NCBI GenBank assembly: GCA_018701175.1
Contig: JABIWF010000079.1
Location: 1 to 37,168, forward strand
DNA from: Methanobacteriota archaeon
GTDB lineage: Archaea; Thermoplasmatota; Poseidoniia; Poseidoniales; Poseidoniaceae
Direction: 5' to 3'
Length of the DNA stretch: 37,168 bases
Under the pieces are notes generated by a model. The model was not told the origin of the DNA, ran no database searches, and worked only from the letters and a program-made list of their open reading frames with translations. Of the stretch, positions 6,420 to 14,826 are shown piece by piece. Positions within the stretch are counted from its first letter, which is position 1, and the number at the start of each line of letters is the position of its first letter. The position numbers were made by a program, and so were the translations under genes.

Positions 6420-7319
6420 TCACGAAGAGAGCCATTCCAATGCGTATGATTCTGCATACCGGTCAGAAGTCAAACCGGGGTGGCCAATTGGCCGTACGAC
6501 AACCAAAATCTCGAGTGTCCCTCCCCAAGAACTGGTTGCAATGCATAGAACTTCTCCGACCTTGAGTCCCTCGTCTGAAGCACCGATAGAAAGACTTCGA
6601 AGTTCATACAATCGAACCAAAACTGATTCGTCAACTCCGGCCGAGGTTGACGAGTAATGGTGTGTATCTTCCGCAAGCATTGGTACAAGCTTCATTTCGT
6701 CAACATCCAATCTGAATCCGGACAATTCTTGATCAAGAATTTCGATGGCTTGGTTGAGGCGCCCCTGCTCCATGTTGAACAGTGAAGCAAGTGTAAATGC
6801 TGAAGATTCTGCCCCCAATGGCCCGTACTGGTATGGCAAACGTAATGTCAAGGATTGAATGATTTCAACCTCGAGGCCGCTGGATTCTGGCAACATCAAC
6901 CATGTGTATTGTTCACCGGATGGATAAAGTGGCGCATTTGGGTTTTCTGTTAACAAAGGAGTGCCCCATTCCGAGGGCGCCACTGGCTTGGAAACTGGTG
7001 AAAAGCCTCCAAGAAACAGCATGACGATAAGACCAACGCAAACGACAACTCTCGGCTTGCGATACGTTTCCCAAGCCAGCCGTCCAGCTGGGCTGAGAAT
7101 GGACAAGAAAAGCATCACTGGGCCTACGATTAAAAATCCACCCGGGAAAATCCAAAGGAGAACAATGAAAGAAATGAGTGCATGAAAACCGTATGGTCCG
7201 TACATGTCCTTCCATTCAGATTCAACTTCAGCAGAAGATTTCCGATGCACTGCATACACATGTACGGCTACAAAGACGATGAGAAAAATCGACGGTATGA
7301 AATCACCAATCATCTTCAA
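6420..7319 (-). CDS. Membrane protein of unknown function
   Basis: A 299-residue protein I do not recognise. The first 110 residues are membrane segments (about 6-23, a long hydrophobic stretch 47-80 and 92-108), the last followed by GGFSPVSKPVAP. The remaining 190 residues form a soluble domain with no obvious catalytic motif, probably extracytoplasmic. It is on the same strand as the iron-uptake operon but upstream of the operators, so it is not part of that transcript. It is divergent from the ABC exporter genes across a 92-bp gap that must hold promoters for both directions. Confidence 0.7.
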   Translation of the reverse strand: MKMIGDFIPSIFLIVFVAVHVYAVHRKSSAEVESEWKDMYGPYGFHALISFIVLLWIFPGGFLIVGPVMLFLSILSPAGRLAWETYRKPRVVVCVGLIVMLFLGGFSPVSKPVAPSEWGTPLLTENPNAPLYPSGEQYTWLMLPESSGLEVEIIQSLTLRLPYQYGPLGAESSAFTLASLFNMEQGRLNQAIEILDQELSGFRLDVDEMKLVPMLAEDTHHYSSTSAGVDESVLVRLYELRSLSIGASDEGLKVGEVLCIATSSWGGTLEILVVVRPIGHPGLTSDRYAESYALEWLSS

Positions 7320-7411
7320 CCCATCAATGGAAAGTACATTCTCAACATGAGTCTTGGGGTTTGAACAGCAACAAACGGTAGATTGTCAAACCTCGACCTC
7401 CACGCCGTGCC

Positions 7412-8431
7412 ATGGAGGAAGTGGTTCTGCGGCTCGAAGGAGCAACATACAGGCACTCAGTCTACGCGCCACTTCCACTAAAACCATGGCGTCGCATCAA
7501 AGGACCTGGTATCTTTGAGATCAATCTAACTCTTCAAAAAGGAACAATACTCGGCCTTGTAGGTCCAAACGGCGCCGGGAAGACGACCCTTCTACGCGTC
7601 CTAGCAGGAATTTTACCAATACACCGCGGCCGGGTTTATTCGAGGAGCGAAGAAATCGTTCTCGACCGACAGCAACTGCGACAAAGTGTTGGGCACATGC
7701 CTGAACAAGTTCGTTGGCAAGGAAGGAAGACTGTTCGTCAAGCTCTGCTTGAACTTGGTGAGATGCGACATGCAAGCGAAAAACGAATCGATGGAATTCT
7801 CAAACTCGTAGGCCTCAGTAGTCGAAAGGATTCTGCCCTAAGTGAATTAAGCCAGGGAATGCGTCAGCGGCTAACCCTTGCAGTCGCTCTGCTTGGCTCA
7901 CCAAAAATCCTCTTGCTGGACGAGCCACTCAACGGCCTTGATCCCGTTGGAGCAGCAGCGTTCATTTCACTGCTCAAAACGTTGACCGAAAAAGGAGTTT
8001 CAATCGTCTTATCATCGCATCAAGTTGAAGGCCTTGCCGGAATTATTGACCGATTAGCATTGATGCACAGAGGACATATTCTGGCGGAAGGTACACTGAA
8101 GGAAGTGGCGAAAGGTTTGCACCTTGACAGTAAGACAGAAATCAAAGGAACCGGTCAAGTGCCTCACTTTAGCAACTATGAAATTCAAGACGAGGATGTT
8201 GAAATCGAAATTCAAGACAACCATTGGACTGCACGGCTCGAGCAGGCACAACCTCACTTACTTGCCAAATTGATTAACGACGGGGTTGAAATTGCTGAGT
8301 GGGGTATTCGCCAACCCAATGTGGTCGAAATGCTGTGTGCTGCGACTGGACAATCCATTGAAGATGTAGGTCTCGAAGTAGCGTCCAACGCATATGTGCC
8401 GCTACGAACGTTTGGTGGTGAAGAAGAATGA
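7412..8431 (+). CDS. ABC-2 type exporter ATP-binding protein
   Basis: Cytoplasmic ATPase of an ABC-2 (CcmA/NatA/GldA-like) exporter, 339 residues. Walker A is GPNGAGKTT (51-59), the signature is LSQGMRQR (146-153) and Walker B is ILLLDEP (166-172), followed by LSSHQ as the switch-His region. The residues after about 230 form a C-terminal regulatory domain common in this family. It overlaps the permease gene by 4 nt. Cargo unknown; the exported protein encoded immediately downstream suggests a link to cell-surface protein biogenesis. Confidence 0.9.
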   Translation: MEEVVLRLEGATYRHSVYAPLPLKPWRRIKGPGIFEINLTLQKGTILGLVGPNGAGKTTLLRVLAGILPIHRGRVYSRSEEIVLDRQQLRQSVGHMPEQVRWQGRKTVRQALLELGEMRHASEKRIDGILKLVGLSSRKDSALSELSQGMRQRLTLAVALLGSPKILLLDEPLNGLDPVGAAAFISLLKTLTEKGVSIVLSSHQVEGLAGIIDRLALMHRGHILAEGTLKEVAKGLHLDSKTEIKGTGQVPHFSNYEIQDEDVEIEIQDNHWTARLEQAQPHLLAKLINDGVEIAEWGIRQPNVVEMLCAATGQSIEDVGLEVASNAYVPLRTFGGEEE

Positions 8432-9258
8432 GCGATTTCACCCGTGTCATGAAATTGGCGAAACGCCTCACGTTAGAACGGATGTTCTCTACTCGTATGT
8501 ACATCATGCTCCCTGTTTTGTTGCTGTTTATCCCTGGCATGGCTTGGGGTTTTTCAGACCCAAACATTGTCTTACCAGGAGGTCATCAACCTGAGAGTGC
8601 AATGGAGGTTCTCTTCTATGCCAGCCTGGGAGTTGTATTCGGAGCAACGATGTGCGCAGTGTTACTTTCCTATGACGCTGTGAGCCGTGAACGAGCAAGC
8701 GGGGTTTTGGAACTCCGACTTTCACAACCCATGCCGAGAGCGCATCAATCGTTGGCGATGATTCTCGGCTCATGGAAAGCTATTCTTATTCCAACATGGA
8801 TTCTTCTCATCATCTCTGTTTTCATCGTAAGATATCGGATGGGAGAATGGATTTCATTTGCTGACTTCCTCGTCTATTTTTCCTCTACCGCACTTATTTT
8901 ATTGTGGTATATTCTCTTCACCTTGTTAGCATCCTCATACACACGAGAACAAGGAACAGCGATTTCGTTTGGTGTTGGAATGTGGTTTCTTTTCACTTTC
9001 CTTTGGGCATTGATCACAACAATGGTGGCCTTTGCGTCGGGCGTTTCAATTGGTCAGGAGAACGACGCTTCGTGGATCATGCTGGAAGGTGCTTTGGATT
9101 TACTATCACCAAACGGCGTGTACCATCACTTGCTCGAAACACGATTACCACAAATCGACCGAGGTATTGTTGCGTGGCAAAGTTGGTTCATGGGCTTACT
9201 CTGGACGGTGCTCCCTTCTTGGGCATTCATTCGTAGAATGGAGAAGATACTTCCTTGA
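8428..9258 (+). CDS. ABC-2 type exporter permease
   Basis: Integral membrane partner of the preceding ATPase, 276 residues, with about six hydrophobic segments: near residues 25-40, 55-75, 110-130, 150-170, 180-205 and the C-terminal region. The short cytoplasmic stretch SYDAVSRERASGVLELRLSQP is the typical ABC-2 coupling region after the second membrane segment (DxxxxERxxGxL). Start and stop overlap the neighbouring frames, which implies coupled translation with the ATPase. Confidence 0.88.
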   Translation: MSDFTRVMKLAKRLTLERMFSTRMYIMLPVLLLFIPGMAWGFSDPNIVLPGGHQPESAMEVLFYASLGVVFGATMCAVLLSYDAVSRERASGVLELRLSQPMPRAHQSLAMILGSWKAILIPTWILLIISVFIVRYRMGEWISFADFLVYFSSTALILLWYILFTLLASSYTREQGTAISFGVGMWFLFTFLWALITTMVAFASGVSIGQENDASWIMLEGALDLLSPNGVYHHLLETRLPQIDRGIVAWQSWFMGLLWTVLPSWAFIRRMEKILP

Positions 9259-9274
9259 GGCAAAGGCGCATATT

Positions 9275-9279
9275 GGAGG
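9275..9279 (+). promoter_or_regulatory. Shine-Dalgarno GGAGG fixing the start of the exported protein
   Basis: GGAGG followed by five bases and ATG at 9285. This supports that start over the TTG at 9255 used in the ORF track. Confidence 0.6.
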
Positions 9280-9284
9280 CTCAC

Positions 9285-11342
9285 ATGAGCGAAAGCCTCT
9301 TTGAGGCATTATGTCAACGTCAATCCATGGCAGCACGCACAACGGTCGGCCCTTCCAACCCCCAAACTCAGATTTTTACTGCTTTTTTGATGGTTCTTTT
9401 GATGTTCTTCATGGGTACATCTTCACTCTACACTCCTCAAGAAGTGCTGTCAAACGAGGACAGTGAATCACCTACGAACGGCCGTCAAGGAGGACTTTCC
9501 ATTGAAGACGAATGTGAAGGACTGAAATTTGAAGATCTCTTCGATTATGATTTTGCTGATTTCAAGGTCTACATTGGTGACGATTGGGCGACAGCGGAAA
9601 TGGATGCAGGTGCGTTTGTGAACGGCAGTAAATCTGCAATTGTACGCGATAACCTCGATGGCTTGTTTGAGGGACTTTCTGGAGGAGGCAACGATTACAT
9701 CAGCACCGATGAAAGAGATGCAGTACGTGCTATTGGCCCAAAGTGCATTGGAGCTATGGATACCCGTATCGGCATGAAAGAAGGCAGTCCGCACCGAGGC
9801 GCTCCTGATTGGAATAACCTCACCTTTGTCGAAGATGGAATCGGGTTAGAAGAAATTGACCTCGTACCTGCAAACCACCCTGAGGAGCGTTCGTGTCAAA
9901 ATCTAGGATCAGCAAACGGGTGCAAAGAAGTTCCTGTGAGCGTCACCGACGACCTACAGATCATGATGTTCTTGGCGGAAGACCAATCGAACAATGTCCG
10001 CTTTGACAAACTTCCTAACGATGGGGATTCGAACTTCACATTAGCATTGAACGTCACCAACATGTCGTTCGCTCACCTCGAATTGAATTTCCCACTCAAG
10101 CAAGGATTGCGTATGAGTAATTATTCCATTCAAGATACGGTCACCAACAGCGACGGAACGATGACCGTTACCGAAAACACCGATCTTGCGGCTCCAGAGG
10201 CGCTTTACCTTCCTGACGGCCGACTCCGTGTCAACCAAGTGGTGACCTATGCTACGAGTGAATACCCTATTCAACGCGATTTATTCCTTGATTTTACGAC
10301 CATGGCCCCTGAAACCAATGAGGCACCTGAATGGTCCTCAAACGCTCCAGAGGACGGAACAGTCATTCCAATGTTGGATGGGCAGAACATCGTCGTGACA
10401 GGTGAAAAGACCGAGATGTGGGCCACTGATGACAGTGGATGGGGAATGGATTGCACATTCATCGAAAGTGGATGGACTTCATCGCTTGATGGTGAAGGGA
10501 ACTTTATCGTCGAAAACCAAAATTCTCAAGCCACCTCTTCAGGCGCAGAATGCTATGTTGTTGACCCATTCGGTGAAACTTCGATCGATTCACGTAACTG
10601 GACATTTGGTGAAGTGTTTACCTCAACCGCTGTTCTTTCCGCAACTGGAGACAACATCGAGTTCACACTCTCCCCAACCGGTTTAGTAAATGAAATGTCG
10701 ATTAATGCACATGCACACCAGTCGAACGCAATGGGGCAAATGCGAACAACCACGCTGGCCTCTGATGATGCAATTCTCACCCTTCCACTCGATGGTCTGT
10801 CACCTGGAATGGTCATGGTCATGGGACAAGCACAGAGCACGACCATGCTCGACCTTGACTTCATGTTGAACTTCGGACTCAAGAAGGCAAGTCTCGCCCC
10901 ACTCATTACCGTTTCCAAGAACCTCGACGGAATGAACGCAACATGGGAAGCCAACGGACTCACATTCACGCTCAAGGGCGATGTGTTGGACCCAGACGGT
11001 GAAGATGTTACACTCTCCCTCCTCCTGTGCGGATATCCAACCAATGATTTCCTACGCGATGGAAGTGGATGGGAAATCAATGTTAACATTGTTATATGCG
11101 CATCCCAGAACCCTCCAGTTACTGCTTACGACATCGTTTTGACTGCTACCGATGAATCCGGAACGATGACGACATACACTGTATTTGTCCCAGATCCATA
11201 CGCCTCAAACGACGACACATCAAACACCGATGACAGTGGAGAAGATTCTGAAGAAGAAGGGCTGCCAGCATTGTCAATGATGGCAACACTGAGCATCACA
11301 ATGCTTGGAGCTGCGTTTGCCGGAAGACAACGAAGAGACTGA
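9285..11342 (+). CDS. Large exported protein with C-terminal membrane anchor
   Basis: A 685-residue protein with a hydrophobic export segment at about residues 30-48, a long Asp/Asn/Thr-rich extracellular region and a C-terminal DDSGEDSEEE linker, then a hydrophobic helix and RQRRD. That ending (acidic low-complexity stalk, LPALS, helix, basic tail) has the layout of archaeal C-terminal sorting signals, although no PGF motif is present. The middle contains Ig-like beta-rich segments (for example APEWSSNAPEDGTVIP and LDPDGEDVTLSLLLCG). There is no recognisable enzyme motif. It follows the exporter permease by 26 bases, so a role with that exporter is likely but unproven. Confidence 0.8.
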   Translation: MSESLFEALCQRQSMAARTTVGPSNPQTQIFTAFLMVLLMFFMGTSSLYTPQEVLSNEDSESPTNGRQGGLSIEDECEGLKFEDLFDYDFADFKVYIGDDWATAEMDAGAFVNGSKSAIVRDNLDGLFEGLSGGGNDYISTDERDAVRAIGPKCIGAMDTRIGMKEGSPHRGAPDWNNLTFVEDGIGLEEIDLVPANHPEERSCQNLGSANGCKEVPVSVTDDLQIMMFLAEDQSNNVRFDKLPNDGDSNFTLALNVTNMSFAHLELNFPLKQGLRMSNYSIQDTVTNSDGTMTVTENTDLAAPEALYLPDGRLRVNQVVTYATSEYPIQRDLFLDFTTMAPETNEAPEWSSNAPEDGTVIPMLDGQNIVVTGEKTEMWATDDSGWGMDCTFIESGWTSSLDGEGNFIVENQNSQATSSGAECYVVDPFGETSIDSRNWTFGEVFTSTAVLSATGDNIEFTLSPTGLVNEMSINAHAHQSNAMGQMRTTTLASDDAILTLPLDGLSPGMVMVMGQAQSTTMLDLDFMLNFGLKKASLAPLITVSKNLDGMNATWEANGLTFTLKGDVLDPDGEDVTLSLLLCGYPTNDFLRDGSGWEINVNIVICASQNPPVTAYDIVLTATDESGTMTTYTVFVPDPYASNDDTSNTDDSGEDSEEEGLPALSMMATLSITMLGAAFAGRQRRD

Positions 11343-11398
11343 TGGCTTGAACCGGCATCCTCAAAAGAGGGCGTTCGGCCCAATAAGCAGGTGAAGGT

Positions 11399-12613
11399 AT
11401 GTTTACGGGTGTAATTGAGTCCAAAAGCCATGAAGGTGGTTTTCTTGTTTCATTCACCGGTTCATCACCGGCCTTGGAATCAATAATAATCAACGCTGAG
11501 ACCGGGATTTACATCGGTAAAGTCGATGGAGTCCTTGGAAATACCAACGCTCCACTCGCTCACGTGGCCCATATCGACCGAAAACTGGACCTCGATGCAC
11601 TCATCGGAGCGGAAGTAGGAATTCGTCCAAAAAAACAACGTGAAGAACGAAGCCGTGGCTCTGATAGAGACGGTCGAAGAGGAAACGACGGAGGATACCA
11701 GAGCAGAGACCGACAAGGTGGACGATTCGAACGAAACGACCGAGGCAACAGAGGCGACAACCGTAACGGTGGCGACTGGGATTGTCCAAAATGTCAAAAT
11801 TCTAACTTCGCCTTTAGAACCGAATGCAACCGATGCGGGGAACCTCGTGGCGGTGGAGGCCGTGGACGAAGCGATGACCGTCGAGGCGGTCGAGACGACC
11901 GTGGTAACCGGGGCGGTCGTGGTGGAGAAATCTACAATGACAACGATTGGGATTGTCCAAAGTGCCAAAATTCAAACTTCGCATTCCGATCCGAATGCAA
12001 CCGATGCGGTGAGCCTCGTGGCGGTGGAGGCCGTGGGCGAAGCGATGACCGCCGAGGTGGTCGTGACGACCGTGGCCGAGGCAACAGAGGCGGAGACCGT
12101 GGAGGATATCAGAGCCGCGACCGACAAGGTGGAAGGTTCGATCGAAACGACCGAGACAACAGAGGCGGCAACGAAGACCGACGTGATGGCGACTGGGATT
12201 GTCCAAAGTGTCAAAATTCAAACTTCGCATTCCGAACCGAATGCAACCGATGCGGCGCATCACGTGGCGGTGGCGGTGGCGGTGGCGGAGGCGGTAGCCG
12301 TGGACCTCGTGAGCACTCTCGAGATAGACCACAACGAAGCGACTCTGGAGGACGACCTCCCCGAAGAGATTCAGGAGACCGACCACCACGAAGAGAAGGC
12401 GACAGACCACCAAGAAGGGACGGTCGAGACCGACGTGAGGAACGTGGGCATCAAGACCGCGGATCATACAATCAAAATCGTTCACGAGGCGACGAGCGTC
12501 AACCAGAACGCAAATCCCGAGAGCCACGCACATTTCGCAAATCCCGAGGAAACGGCCCCGGCCATGCCCACAACCGACCTCCGAAACCATTGACTCGTGA
12601 TCGAGACGATTGA
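11399..12613 (+). CDS. Gar1-like domain fused to three RanBP2 zinc fingers and RGG repeats
   Basis: A 404-residue RNA-binding protein. Residues 1-80 form a small beta-barrel resembling Gar1 of H/ACA ribonucleoproteins (IYIGKVDGVLGNTNAPLAHV corresponds to Gar1 VGKVDEVFGP). Then come three RanBP2-type zinc fingers, each WDCPKCQNSNFAFR plus ECNRCG, with Cys at 129/132/143/146, 186/189/200/203 and 268/271/282/285. The asparagines and Phe in NSNFAFR match the single-stranded-RNA-binding face of ZRANB2 and FUS fingers. Spacers and the last 115 residues are low-complexity RG/RGG/DR sequence. Gar1 acts with Cbf5, Nop10 and L7Ae in RNA-guided pseudouridylation; known archaeal Gar1 proteins lack such additions. 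The Gar1 assignment rests on a short domain and is less certain than the fingers. The following gene starts 14 bases after the stop. Confidence 0.8.
   Translation: MFTGVIESKSHEGGFLVSFTGSSPALESIIINAETGIYIGKVDGVLGNTNAPLAHVAHIDRKLDLDALIGAEVGIRPKKQREERSRGSDRDGRRGNDGGYQSRDRQGGRFERNDRGNRGDNRNGGDWDCPKCQNSNFAFRTECNRCGEPRGGGGRGRSDDRRGGRDDRGNRGGRGGEIYNDNDWDCPKCQNSNFAFRSECNRCGEPRGGGGRGRSDDRRGGRDDRGRGNRGGDRGGYQSRDRQGGRFDRNDRDNRGGNEDRRDGDWDCPKCQNSNFAFRTECNRCGASRGGGGGGGGGGSRGPREHSRDRPQRSDSGGRPPRRDSGDRPPRREGDRPPRRDGRDRREERGHQDRGSYNQNRSRGDERQPERKSREPRTFRKSRGNGPGHAHNRPPKPLTRDRDD
11777..12253 (+). repeat. Three RanBP2 zinc-finger coding repeats
   Basis: Finger units at about 11777-11836, 11948-12007 and 12194-12253 encode nearly identical CPKCQNSNFAFR..ECNRCG segments. 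The spacers between fingers also repeat (RGRSDDRRGGRDDRG twice, GYQSRDRQGGRF twice over the gene), so the region grew by duplication. Confidence 0.85.
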
Positions 12614-12627
12614 AACGGTGATTAAGC

Positions 12628-13662
12628 ATGAGTGCTGAACATCACTACCTTAACGCCGTTGAAGCATACGACGAAGGTAAGGCTGAAGAGGCATATGAGG
12701 AAGCTCATAAAGCCGTCAAATTAGACCCTGGCCATATCGATGCATGGCAACTCTGTGCAGAGACCATTCTCCCGCCGAAGGGTGAGAAACCAACCTTGAT
12801 TCAAGCAGCCAAATCTCTTGCTGCCGTACGTAAAATCATCGAACTGGACCCGAACAGAACTGCAATGTGGATGCTGGGAGGCCGCCTACTGTCCGATGAA
12901 CTCGGACTTCTCAGCGAAGGACTGCAATGGTGGCAAGACCTTCGCCACCACTTGCCAAAAGAAGTCACACCACTTGTAGAACAAGCCTCACTACTGGCTG
13001 ACATGGGTCATTACCTTGAAGCAAAGTACAGGCTTGACACAATTATTGAAGAAAACATGGACGGAGGGCCAAGCCAAATAGCGAAAATTCATCAACTGCG
13101 AAATCAGGTGATTGCTGCAGCAAATCTTCAAGCAAGTGAACACTTCAAACCGTGGGAGAAGCATCACAATGGCTGGGGTGCCATTGAATCGAAAATGGGT
13201 AAAGGTCCTGTTTCCGAAAGTTTCCTTTTTTTGATTACCACAGTCCCGGTCTTGTTTGCAGTCGTTATATTTTCAAGACAACTTGCTGGAGAAGGGTGGG
13301 GAGCATTTTGCCTAACGAGTCTCATCGTTTTTGCAACAGTGCTGTTTGGAATGCGCACTTCAAAGAAGATGTTCCACAACATCAATCGACCTGCGTTCAA
13401 CCTGCTTCGAGCAATGAACTTTGAAGCGAATACTGGCTTTTCAGTTATTCATGAAGAGATTCGAACTTCTACACTGTACATGTACATCATGCAGAGAAAG
13501 CCTGTAGCTTGGCAAGAACGAATGATCAAAATTATTGAAGATAACTCACCGCTACCGAAGAACTGGAAACCCCAGTTCCCAGACTTCGATTCCCACCTTG
13601 ATGAGATGGGATTCATTGAAGATGGCGAGGAAGACGCCTTCGAGCAGTTTGAAGAAGAGTGA
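12628..13662 (+). CDS. TPR-containing membrane protein
   Basis: A 344-residue protein whose first 165 residues form tetratricopeptide-like helical pairs (AYDEGKAEEAYEEAHKAVKLDP is a clear TPR unit). Two membrane segments follow at about 198-216 and 225-242, then a cytoplasmic-looking C-terminal domain ending in an acidic DGEEDAFEQFEEE tail. TPRs usually hold protein partners; none is identified. It lies 14 bases after the Gar1-like gene and is probably co-transcribed with it, which hints at but does not prove a link to RNA or ribosome work at the membrane. Confidence 0.75.
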   Translation: MSAEHHYLNAVEAYDEGKAEEAYEEAHKAVKLDPGHIDAWQLCAETILPPKGEKPTLIQAAKSLAAVRKIIELDPNRTAMWMLGGRLLSDELGLLSEGLQWWQDLRHHLPKEVTPLVEQASLLADMGHYLEAKYRLDTIIEENMDGGPSQIAKIHQLRNQVIAAANLQASEHFKPWEKHHNGWGAIESKMGKGPVSESFLFLITTVPVLFAVVIFSRQLAGEGWGAFCLTSLIVFATVLFGMRTSKKMFHNINRPAFNLLRAMNFEANTGFSVIHEEIRTSTLYMYIMQRKPVAWQERMIKIIEDNSPLPKNWKPQFPDFDSHLDEMGFIEDGEEDAFEQFEEE

Positions 13663-13666
13663 AATA

Positions 13667-13690
13667 ACTTGATTGAAGATGCAATCAAGT
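13667..13690. terminator. Perfect 9-bp inverted repeat after the TPR gene
   Basis: ACTTGATTG, a 6-base loop, then CAATCAAGT, beginning 4 bases after the stop of the TPR gene. It has no long T-run after it, so it may be a terminator-like RNA hairpin or a protein-binding palindrome. Confidence 0.4.
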
Positions 13691-13693
13691 AGC

Positions 13694-13712
13694 ATTCAAA
13701 TACCGTTTGAAT
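13694..13712. promoter_or_regulatory. Perfect 7-bp inverted repeat before the glutathione transferase gene
   Basis: ATTCAAA, 5 bases, TTTGAAT, starting 4 bases after the previous hairpin and ending 27 bases before the GTG start of the transferase gene. Position in the presumed promoter and its AT-rich character suggest an operator or promoter element. Confidence 0.35.
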
Positions 13713-13739
13713 AATTAGAGACGGCGGTTTGCTGAATTC

Positions 13740-14690
13740 GTGAGCCCAACAGACGAGCAGGCTGGAGCATGGACTGAGGCATTTGAATCAGGGAAATTTA
13801 TACGTAAATCCAGTGAATTCCGCGACCTCATTGCAGAGGGTGAACTCTTTGATGTTGAAACCGGTAGATATCACCTCTACATCTCCCATGCATGCCCATG
13901 GGCGCATCGCACCCTCATTACCCGAAAAGTGCTCGGACTTGAGAATCACATTTCAGTGGATGTCGTGGATTGGAGAATGAACAGTGATGGCTCATGGTCG
14001 TTTAACCCGGAAGAAGAAGGAGCAACTGCGGACACAATAAACGGTGAAAGCAGTCTTGAAGGAGTGTATAACCGGGCTTTTTCTGGCTGGAGCGAAAGCC
14101 GTCGAATTGGTACTGTCCCCGTCTTATGGGATCGTCAGCACAGCACTATTGTTAACAATGAAAGCCGTGAAATCATCAGAATGTTCGATGCGTTTGGGAG
14201 TGCAGGAATGGGAAATGGAACTTCGCTGTGTCCCATCGAACTACGTGATGAGATTGATGCCATGATTGATTCAAATTATGAACCCGTAAACAACGGCGTC
14301 TACAAATCTGGATTTGCGAGAACACAAGCAGCATACGATGAAGCAGTAACCGCACTCTTTACTCGTCTCGATGAATTAGAACTTCACCTTGAGGGGCGAG
14401 AATGGTTGGTAGGCGAAGGCAGAGGTCAACTTACAGAGGCCGACATATGTCTCTTCTCTACGCTGGTTCGCTTTGACTTGGTCTATGTCGTTCACTTCAA
14501 ATGCAATCTTCGAAGAATCATCGATTACCCAAACCTCCAATCTTTCGTCGAGCGAATGATCGATTTACCAGGTGTGAAGGAAACATGCCATTGGCATCAT
14601 ATCAAGGCTCATTACTTCTGGTCACATCAAAACCTCAATCCGTTCCGAATAATCCCGCTTGGGCCAATTGAAGGCGCTCACACGCACTGA
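13740..14690 (+). CDS. Xi-class glutathione S-transferase (glutathionyl-hydroquinone reductase)
   Basis: A 316-residue protein of the Ecm4/YqjG family, which reduces glutathionyl-hydroquinones and related conjugates. The catalytic Cys is Cys52 in SHACPWAHRTLI, the family hallmark; the C-terminal all-helical domain begins near residue 170, with LVGEGRGQLTEADICLFSTLVRFD as the conserved GST helix. The length is normal. The start is GTG at 13740; the next ATG would delete part of the N-terminal region. The odd point is the cofactor: most archaea do not make glutathione, so another low-molecular-weight thiol may be used, or the gene was acquired from bacteria. Confidence 0.88.
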   Translation: MSPTDEQAGAWTEAFESGKFIRKSSEFRDLIAEGELFDVETGRYHLYISHACPWAHRTLITRKVLGLENHISVDVVDWRMNSDGSWSFNPEEEGATADTINGESSLEGVYNRAFSGWSESRRIGTVPVLWDRQHSTIVNNESREIIRMFDAFGSAGMGNGTSLCPIELRDEIDAMIDSNYEPVNNGVYKSGFARTQAAYDEAVTALFTRLDELELHLEGREWLVGEGRGQLTEADICLFSTLVRFDLVYVVHFKCNLRRIIDYPNLQSFVERMIDLPGVKETCHWHHIKAHYFWSHQNLNPFRIIPLGPIEGAHTH

Positions 14691-14718
14691 GGGTTAGCTC
14701 CGGTTCCCAAGTTATCAA

Positions 14719-14740
14719 TGCGAGTAATGCACCACTCGCA
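14719..14740. terminator. Hairpin between convergent genes
   Basis: TGCGAGT, 8-base loop, ACTCGCA, within the 136-bp gap between the transferase gene and the convergent giant surface-protein gene. A bidirectional terminator is plausible from position, but there is no clear T-run. The rest of the gap shows no ORF. Confidence 0.35.
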
Positions 14741-14826
14741 ATTCAAACTGCTCATAGCATATCCGTACATGTGTTGTAAGACCATCCTAGCTTTCGCTCG
14801 CAACCTGCGCTTCAGTGAACTGATGG

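Noticed and set aside
10553-11089. 178-codon minus-strand ORF
   Set aside because: Lies inside the exported-protein gene, Ser/Val-rich shadow without domain features.
11640-12593. 317-codon ORF in the alternate + frame, Thr/Glu/Val-rich
   Set aside because: It is a frame shadow of the RGG/zinc-finger gene; its composition follows from the repeats and no domain is visible.
11814-12629. 271-codon minus-strand ORF, His/Arg/Leu-rich
   Set aside because: Antisense shadow of the same repetitive region, while the sense frame has clear zinc fingers.
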